Source: Frankiaceae bacterium (GTDB lineage Bacteria > Actinomycetota > Actinomycetes > JADGOU01). From it: DNA of 10,553 bases. The notes beneath the pieces were generated by a model. It was not told the DNA's origin and did no database searches. It saw only the letters and a list, made by a program, of their open reading frames with translations. Positions 6,039-10,553 of the stretch are shown here, piece by piece (position 1 is the stretch's first letter; each line of letters starts with the position of its first letter). The stretch lies in the NCBI GenBank assembly GCA_017882835.1, contig JADGOU010000070.1, forward strand, positions 1 through 10,553. The letters are read 5' to 3'. A program made the translations under genes and the position numbers.

Positions 6039-9000
6039 CCCGGCTCGCCACCATCGCCAAGGGACTCAGCTCAGCCCTGCTGCTGCTCGCCGTCGTCGCC
6101 GGCCTGCCAGCGGTGCTGATCCGGATCGGCGCGTTCCCGCGCGCCATCCCGGACCTGCCCAGTCTGTGGCGGTCCGCGACCGGACCCGACCCCGCCGGCC
6201 GGGCCGTGTTCGCCGTCCTGGCCGTCCTGGCCTGGGGTTTGTGGGCCGCCTTCACGATCTCTGTTCTGCGCGAGATCGGCGCGGCGATCCGTACCCGCGG
6301 CGCCCGCACCGCCCGGCCTGTTCCCGGTTTGGACTGGTCCGCGCGCCCAGCCGCGCTGCTGATCGCCGCCATCGTCGCCATGTTCGTCGCCGCACCGCTG
6401 CTGACCGCCGCCGCACCCTACGCAGCGGCCGCCGGCCTTGCCGGGACCGGGTCGGCCGAGGGCCGCCAGCCGACCGCAGCCACCGCGGTCCACCGCCCCG
6501 GCCCGGCCCGGCACACCGGGCAGCCCACCCCCCAGCACCCGGGCGGGGCAGCTGCCGCCGAACGTCAGGATCCGGCGCAAGCTCACCAGGGCGCCGCCGT
6601 GAAGGCACCCTCGGCGGGACACACCCGCTACACCGTGCAACGACACGACACCCTCTGGTCGATCGCCGAGCGCCAGTTGGGGGACCCGCTGCGGTACACG
6701 CAGATCGCCGCGCTCAACCCGCACATCGGACCCGACCACGAGATCCGTCCCGGCCAGGACCTCACCCTGCCCGCCGACGCCCGCCGCCCCGCCACCTCGA
6801 GCTCGGGATCGTCAGCAACGCACGTCACCGTCGCCAAGGGGGACACCCTGTCGGGGATCGCGGCCGAGCACGGCAGAGCGGACTGGCGGACTGTCTGGCT
6901 GGCCAACGCCGGCAGGTCGGAACCGGGCGGGAAGGCGCTGACCAACCCCGACCACATCGAGCCGGGCTGGGACCTCACCGTGACCGCGCAGCGGCCTGCC
7001 CCCGCCGCGCCGGTCGCTGCGGCCGCACCCACAGCCACCGCGCCGCCCACCCCCCCAGCCGCCACGACGACGCCGCCGCCTGCGGCGTCACCTCAGGTGG
7101 TCAGCCCGACCCCGGCGGCCGGCAGGGGCGACCCGCCGGAACAGGAGCAGTCCGCCGCGGCCGCCACCGCGCCCGGTTCGTCCACACCCAGGACCCCGAC
7201 CGCTACTGCCTCGCCGACGCCGACGCCGGCATCGAGCGTGGACCCGGCGGCGAGCCCTGCGGTGAGAACCGAGCAGCGTCTTGCGCCCACCGTGGCCGGG
7301 TTCGCTGCCGGCGGCGCGGTCCTGGCCGCCGGCGTGTTCGCCGCCCTGGCCTTCGCCCGCCGGCAGCAGTTCCGGGACCGCAGGCCGGGCCGCACCATCG
7401 CCTCCACCGGCCCCGACCTGGTCCCGGTCGAGCGGGCCACGGTCACGGTCGGCGGCCCGGCGGCGGCCGACGTCGCCCGCCTCGACGAGGTGCTGCGCCG
7501 GATCGCAGCGACGGACACCCAGACGCTGCACGTCGCCGCGGTGCAGCTGACCAGCGGCGACATCACCCTGCACCTGGCGGCGGCGGCCGAACTGGCGGAT
7601 CCCTGGCGCAGCGGGGACGCCGCCGGTCTGATCTGGACGTTCGCCGCCGCCGCGGAAGCGCGCTCGGCCGGACCGGACCCCGACGAGGTCGGCGCGATCG
7701 CGCCCTACCCGACCCTGGTCAGCATCGGCTCCGACGCCACCAGCTCGTGGCTGCTCGACCTCGAGCAGGCCGGCGGACTGGTCCTGACCGGCGACTCCGA
7801 CCGCTGCCTGGACCTGGCCCGGGTGATGGCCGGCCAGCTGGGTCTCAACCCGTGGGCCGACGCGGTCAGCGTCACCATGCTCGGCTTCGGCCGGGAACTG
7901 CTCGACGCCGCGCCCGGTCGGCTGCGGTACGCACCGCCGGGCGACGCCGACGCGGTGCTGTCCGCGACCATAGCCGAGGCCGTCCGAACCGCTGACTTCG
8001 CTGACGAGAACCACGTCGGCGTCGTCGAGGGCCGACGCCGGGCCGTCGCCGACGAAACCTGGGCTCCGCAGGTCCTGCTCGTGGGTGGTCAGACCTTGGG
8101 TGCCGACGACATCTTGGGTGCCGACAAAGCCGCCGCCGCGCCCACGATCGCCGGTCTGCTCGAGCTCGTCGACGCCCGCCCCGGCGCCACCGGGACCGCC
8201 GTCGTGTTCGTCGCCGCCGACCTGCCCGGCTCAGCGGCTGCTGGTGGCACGCTCGCCCATCTCAGCGCGGACGGAACCCTGACTCTGCCGAACGCCGGGC
8301 TGAGCGTCGTGGCCGGCGGCTGGGATGAGGACACCGCCCGCGGCGTCGCCATGCTCCTCGCGCACGCCAGGACCGCCCCCGACGAGAAGGTCCCAGACGC
8401 GGCAGGAGGCCAGCCGTGGCAGGCCTACAGCGACGCCGCGGGCGCGCTACGCGAACAGCTCGTGCAGCCACGGGCCACCCCGGACGTCCACGACAGCAAC
8501 AGGGCATCCGGCTCCAGCTGCACGCTGCCGCTGGCGGACGAGGTCTATCTCGACGCGGCCGCGACCACCAGGCAAGACCTGCAAACCCTCGCCCCGAGCG
8601 TCCCGGCGCATCTGCGCCCGCAGATCGCGAACGCTGACCCTGGCCTCGACGACGACGTCGACGCCTGGTTCGACGCGTCGAACCCTCGAGCCAAGCTGAA
8701 CCTGCTCGGCCCGCTCAGCCTGAGGATCGCGCGCCCGTCCCGTGAACGCCCGGCCTTCTACGCCGAGCTGACCGCCTACCTGGCCACCAAGGAGTATGGC
8801 GCGAGCGTCGACGAGATCGCGGACGCGTTCACCCTTGCTCCAGGCTCGGTCCGCAAGTACCTCAAGAGCGTCCGCGATCTGCTCGGCGACGACCCCGAAA
8901 CGGGTCAGCCGTACCTGCCGCATGCCGATAAGTCGCCGGCGGCCAAAACCCGCGGCGTGAACATCTACCAGATCACCGGGCTGCTCATCGACGCCGACCT

Positions 9001-9454
9001 GTTCCGGCGCCTGCGGCTACGCGGCGACTCCCGAGGCGCGGACGGCATCCCCGACTACCTGACGGCGCTTCGGCTGGTCACCGGCGAGCCGTTCTCGCAG
9101 ATGCGGCCCGGCGGAGGGGCATGGCTGGCCCAAGGCGCCCGCCTGGACCACCACCTGATCGTCACCATCGTCGACACCGCTCATTTGGTGGCCACGCACG
9201 CCCTCGCCGCCGGGGACACCCGCACCGCACGCGCCGCCGTCGAGATCGCTCGCGTCGCCGCGCCCTACGAAGAAACCCCCCGTCTGGACGAAGCGGCCGT
9301 CGACGACGCCGACGGGCTGAGGGACCAGGCCCGTCGGATCGTCGCCGAGGACGTCTGCAACCGCTCCGATGACGGCCAGCCGCCGATGGAGCTCAACGAG
9401 CGAACGAAGGAAATCCTCGCCCGCCACCACGACTGGCTCTCCCGAGCCAGCTGA
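6035..9454 (+). CDS. Transmembrane LysM and BTAD/SARP-like winged-helix protein
   Basis: A 1139-residue multidomain protein. Three hydrophobic segments lie at about 10-30, 55-78 and 104-128. Two LysM domains follow: 197-246 (YTVQRHDTLWSIAERQLGD...IRPGQDLTLP) and 262-317 (VTVAKGDTLSGIAAEHG...IEPGWDLTV). Then come a Pro/Ala/Thr linker (318-417) and a fourth span (419-441) followed by basic ARRQQFRDRRPGR. Positive charges between spans 2 and 3 and after span 4 place LysM outside and residues 442-1139 in the cytoplasm. Residues 455-880 are unassigned. Residues 887-955 begin LNLLGPLSLRI and include the helix-turn-helix ASVDEIADAF...SVRKYLKSVRDLLG, a SARP-type winged helix. Residues 975-1110 match the BTAD helical region (YQITG, DADLF, ALRLVTGEPF, then TPR-like GDTRTARAAVEIA). 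Likely a wall-sensing regulator or scaffold of the pilus; direct DNA binding is unproven. Proteins of this type recur in actinobacterial Tad loci, to my knowledge, without an established function. Confidence 0.85.
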   Translation: MTRLATIAKGLSSALLLLAVVAGLPAVLIRIGAFPRAIPDLPSLWRSATGPDPAGRAVFAVLAVLAWGLWAAFTISVLREIGAAIRTRGARTARPVPGLDWSARPAALLIAAIVAMFVAAPLLTAAAPYAAAAGLAGTGSAEGRQPTAATAVHRPGPARHTGQPTPQHPGGAAAAERQDPAQAHQGAAVKAPSAGHTRYTVQRHDTLWSIAERQLGDPLRYTQIAALNPHIGPDHEIRPGQDLTLPADARRPATSSSGSSATHVTVAKGDTLSGIAAEHGRADWRTVWLANAGRSEPGGKALTNPDHIEPGWDLTVTAQRPAPAAPVAAAAPTATAPPTPPAATTTPPPAASPQVVSPTPAAGRGDPPEQEQSAAAATAPGSSTPRTPTATASPTPTPASSVDPAASPAVRTEQRLAPTVAGFAAGGAVLAAGVFAALAFARRQQFRDRRPGRTIASTGPDLVPVERATVTVGGPAAADVARLDEVLRRIAATDTQTLHVAAVQLTSGDITLHLAAAAELADPWRSGDAAGLIWTFAAAAEARSAGPDPDEVGAIAPYPTLVSIGSDATSSWLLDLEQAGGLVLTGDSDRCLDLARVMAGQLGLNPWADAVSVTMLGFGRELLDAAPGRLRYAPPGDADAVLSATIAEAVRTADFADENHVGVVEGRRRAVADETWAPQVLLVGGQTLGADDILGADKAAAAPTIAGLLELVDARPGATGTAVVFVAADLPGSAAAGGTLAHLSADGTLTLPNAGLSVVAGGWDEDTARGVAMLLAHARTAPDEKVPDAAGGQPWQAYSDAAGALREQLVQPRATPDVHDSNRASGSSCTLPLADEVYLDAAATTRQDLQTLAPSVPAHLRPQIANADPGLDDDVDAWFDASNPRAKLNLLGPLSLRIARPSRERPAFYAELTAYLATKEYGASVDEIADAFTLAPGSVRKYLKSVRDLLGDDPETGQPYLPHADKSPAAKTRGVNIYQITGLLIDADLFRRLRLRGDSRGADGIPDYLTALRLVTGEPFSQMRPGGGAWLAQGARLDHHLIVTIVDTAHLVATHALAAGDTRTARAAVEIARVAAPYEETPRLDEAAVDDADGLRDQARRIVAEDVCNRSDDGQPPMELNERTKEILARHHDWLSRAS
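8095..8125 (+). repeat. In-frame tandem repeat within the LysM-BTAD gene
   Basis: The 13 bases CTTGGGTGCCGAC occur at 8095-8107 and again at 8113-8125, offset by 18 bases, so the repeat keeps frame and encodes TLGADD-ILGADK. It looks like a small recent six-codon duplication in the unassigned cytoplasmic region. Confidence 0.6.
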
Positions 9455-9468
9455 CCGCCAAATCGCAA

Positions 9469-9473
9469 GGGGA
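9469..9473 (+). promoter_or_regulatory. Ribosome binding site for the 25-codon ORF
   Basis: GGGGA (within AAGGGGAA, 9467-9474) lies six bases before ATG 9480 in the 25-base gap after the LysM-BTAD gene. It is well placed only for the tiny ORF, not for the lipoprotein gene 80 bases further on, which has its own site. This is the main evidence that the tiny ORF is translated. Confidence 0.5.
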
Positions 9474-9479
9474 AGCCGA

Positions 9480-9557
9480 ATGACGACGCAAACCAGGTCG
9501 CGACCGTCGCACCCGACCGTCATGCTGGAACACAACGCGACGGAGGCCAACCCATGA
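9480..9557 (+). CDS. 25-residue small ORF coupled to the lipoprotein gene
   Basis: Reading from ATG 9480 gives 25 residues, MTTQTRSRPSHPTVMLEHNA then TEANP, ending at TGA 9555-9557. It has a good ribosome binding site (GGGGA, 9469-9473) and its stop overlaps the lipoprotein start as ATGA, the junction type used through most of this operon. The peptide is hydrophilic, with no signal peptide, membrane span or motif I recognise. It may be a translated leader that couples lipoprotein synthesis to upstream genes, a real microprotein, or a chance frame. If it is not translated, 9455-9553 is simply a 99-base spacer. No function can be assigned. Confidence 0.4.
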   Translation: MTTQTRSRPSHPTVMLEHNATEANP

Positions 9558-10150
9558 ACACCCGCACCTCCACCCTCACCATCGTCGTCGCGGCCACGCT
9601 CGCCGCAGCCCTCACCGGTTGCAGCCCCGCCGTTGACGCCGCCAACCCCATCACCAGCGCAACCAAGACCACCATCACGACCCCGGCCACCCCGACGTCG
9701 ACCTCGACGACGCTCGACCCCGCCGCCAAGGAATCCCAAGACCGGCAGGACGCCGAGCTCGTCTGGCGGAAGTTCCTGGGTGTGCTCCTGAAGGTGGGAA
9801 CCCTGCCGGCAGACCAGGTCGAGCCGGCCATCACCGCTGTTGCGGTCGATCCGGCCCTAGCCAGGTTACGAGCGCAGGAGGCGCAGTTCCGTGCTGAGCA
9901 CAAGGCCGGGTACGGCCAGGACGTCTCCTACATCACCTGGCCTCAGCCGATTGGGGGCAAGGACACGGCTGTGCTGAGCGATTGCGCAGACGGCTCCCAG
10001 GCCGGGGTCCGCGACACGAAGACCGGCAACAAGCTCACAGTCGGAACCGCCAACACGCTGTTGCGCGCCACCCTGCAGCGGACGCCGCAGGGGTGGAGGG
10101 TCGCCAACAGCGAGCTGCTGGAAGGGACCACATGCACTCCCGGAAGGTGA
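9554..10150 (+). CDS. Secreted lipoprotein with NTF2-like pattern
   Basis: A 198-residue protein with ATG 9554 preceded by GGAGG at 9542-9546, seven bases upstream. Residues 1-22 form a lipoprotein signal peptide (Arg at 4, hydrophobic core, then the lipobox L20-T-G-C23), so it should be lipid-anchored outside the cytoplasmic membrane. A Thr/Ser/Pro-rich tether (about 33-53) leads to a folded domain from about 58. This starts with a charged helix (QDAELVWRKFLGVL) and ends with beta strands: AVLSDCADG, AGVRDTKTG, LQRTPQGWRVANSE. That pattern resembles small NTF2/SnoaL-like lipoproteins seen in actinobacteria. C144 and C194 could form a disulfide. Residue 105 is encoded by TTA (9866-9868). It likely serves at the cell surface with the pilus or the secreted protein next to it; the exact role is unknown. 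Its 3' end overlaps the next gene by 19 bases. Confidence 0.8.
   Translation: MNTRTSTLTIVVAATLAAALTGCSPAVDAANPITSATKTTITTPATPTSTSTTLDPAAKESQDRQDAELVWRKFLGVLLKVGTLPADQVEPAITAVAVDPALARLRAQEAQFRAEHKAGYGQDVSYITWPQPIGGKDTAVLSDCADGSQAGVRDTKTGNKLTVGTANTLLRATLQRTPQGWRVANSELLEGTTCTPGR
10120..10127 (+). promoter_or_regulatory. Ribosome binding site for the secreted protein gene
   Basis: GGAAGGGA at 10120-10127, inside the lipoprotein gene, sits four bases before ATG 10132 and favours that start over GTG 10147. GTG 10147 would instead give a GTGA overlap with the lipoprotein stop but has its nearest purine run too close. Confidence 0.5.
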
Positions 10151-10553
10151 CGCGCCTCGCACGAGCCGGACTTCTTGCTGTTGTTCTTTCAGGAACGGCA
10201 GTTGAGCACGCTTGGGCTGATGGAACTGAGAACAACCCTCCACCCGTGGTTGTCACAGCGGGCCAGGGACTTGGGGGAGTGCTCATTGGCGTTCATGCCC
10301 CAGGCAGCAGCGGGGCCCCAGCGGGCAAGGGCGCCGGCGGCGCCTACCAAGGCGGGTCCAGCGTGAACAGCAACCCGTTTTTTTCCGTCAACCTCCCAGT
10401 TGGCGCTAAGGACTGGGGCGCGTGCCCTGCGGCCGGGCTCGCGTTCTGCGGCGGCGCGCCGCCGCCGCCTGCTCCGGGGGCACCTGCTCCCGCGGCCCCG
10501 CCTCCGCCGTCCGCAGTTGCTCTGGCGGTGTCGGCGTGGGGACAGCTGCAGAT
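10132..10553 (+). CDS. Secreted Gly/Pro/Ala-rich protein, N-terminal part
   Basis: The frame opens at ATG 10132 and runs off the right edge, giving about 140 residues. Residues 1-30 are a Sec signal peptide: basic start (MHSRKVTRLARAG), hydrophobic core LLAVVL, and a likely cleavage after AWA (28-30). The mature part begins with a polar/Pro stretch, then a Gly/Ser/Ala-rich segment, a short NPFFSVNLPVGAKDW block, two cysteines about 13 residues apart (C97, C106 region), a Pro/Ala-rich linker and the beginning of another domain (AVALAVSAWGQLQ). This layout recalls secreted proteins of unknown function found beside Tad genes in actinobacteria; I cannot name a family firmly. Codon choice at 10171-10230 is much less G+C-rich than in neighbouring genes. 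GTG 10147 is the alternative start. It is the likely extracellular product most distal in this operon. Confidence 0.7.
   Translation, partial: MHSRKVTRLARAGLLAVVLSGTAVEHAWADGTENNPPPVVVTAGQGLGGVLIGVHAPGSSGAPAGKGAGGAYQGGSSVNSNPFFSVNLPVGAKDWGACPAAGLAFCGGAPPPPAPGAPAPAAPPPPSAVALAVSAWGQLQ

Noticed and set aside
6989..7285. Pro/Ala/Thr-rich repetitive coding stretch considered as a DNA repeat or CRISPR-like array.
   Set aside because: There is no fixed repeat unit or spacer pattern; it encodes a flexible linker between the second LysM domain and the fourth membrane span.
6010..7995. A 661-residue plus-strand frame overlapping the LysM-BTAD gene.
   Set aside because: It is an Arg/Pro/Gly-rich frame-shifted reading of a gene whose correct frame shows LysM domains, membrane spans and BTAD motifs.
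7088..8014. A 308-residue minus-strand frame opposite the middle of the LysM-BTAD gene.
   Set aside because: Composition is typical of antisense shadow (Gly/Arg/Gln-rich) and there is no independent ribosome binding site or domain.

Overview
The window is very G+C-rich coding DNA with G/C-dominated third codon positions, GTG as well as ATG starts, and almost no non-coding space. Together with the protein families present, this points to an actinobacterium; the genus cannot be told from the sequence alone. Every gene I can support lies on the + strand. There is no rRNA, tRNA, CRISPR array, transposase or integrase, and no gene-free stretch longer than 68 bases.

The locus is an actinobacterial Tad/Flp-type pilus (type IVc-like) secretion and assembly cluster. 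Bases 1-4244 hold the core machinery. It begins with the tail of a SAF/CpaB-like protein, then a CpaE/MinD-like ATPase with a degenerate P-loop, then the CpaF/TadA secretion ATPase and the two inner-membrane platform proteins TadB and TadC. Consecutive genes overlap by four bases (GTGA or ATGA), so they are probably translationally coupled.

A 68-base gap with a strong ribosome binding site then opens a second block (4313-6038) of four small proteins: a Flp-pilin-like protein, two TadE-like pseudopilins and one TadG-like protein. Each carries a G|XXXX(E) class III prepilin-type motif in front of its hydrophobic segment; in the TadG-like protein the +5 residue is Trp, not Glu. No prepilin peptidase, which would be needed to process them, is in the window.

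The third block starts with a 1139-residue protein that overlaps the TadG-like gene. Its order is three membrane spans, two LysM peptidoglycan-binding domains, a Pro/Ala/Thr linker, a fourth span, a large unassigned domain, and a C-terminal winged helix plus BTAD/SARP-like domain. The predicted topology puts LysM outside and the DNA-binding-like part inside, as in a one-component cell-wall-sensing regulator. It is followed by a 25-codon ORF overlapping a lipoprotein gene, the lipoprotein itself, and the start of a secreted Gly/Pro/Ala-rich protein cut by the window edge.

The most interesting points are the LysM-BTAD transmembrane protein within a pilus operon, the two-hydrophobic-segment pilin candidate, the tiny ORF coupled to the lipoprotein gene, the only two in-frame TTA codons, and the drop in G+C at the start of the last gene.
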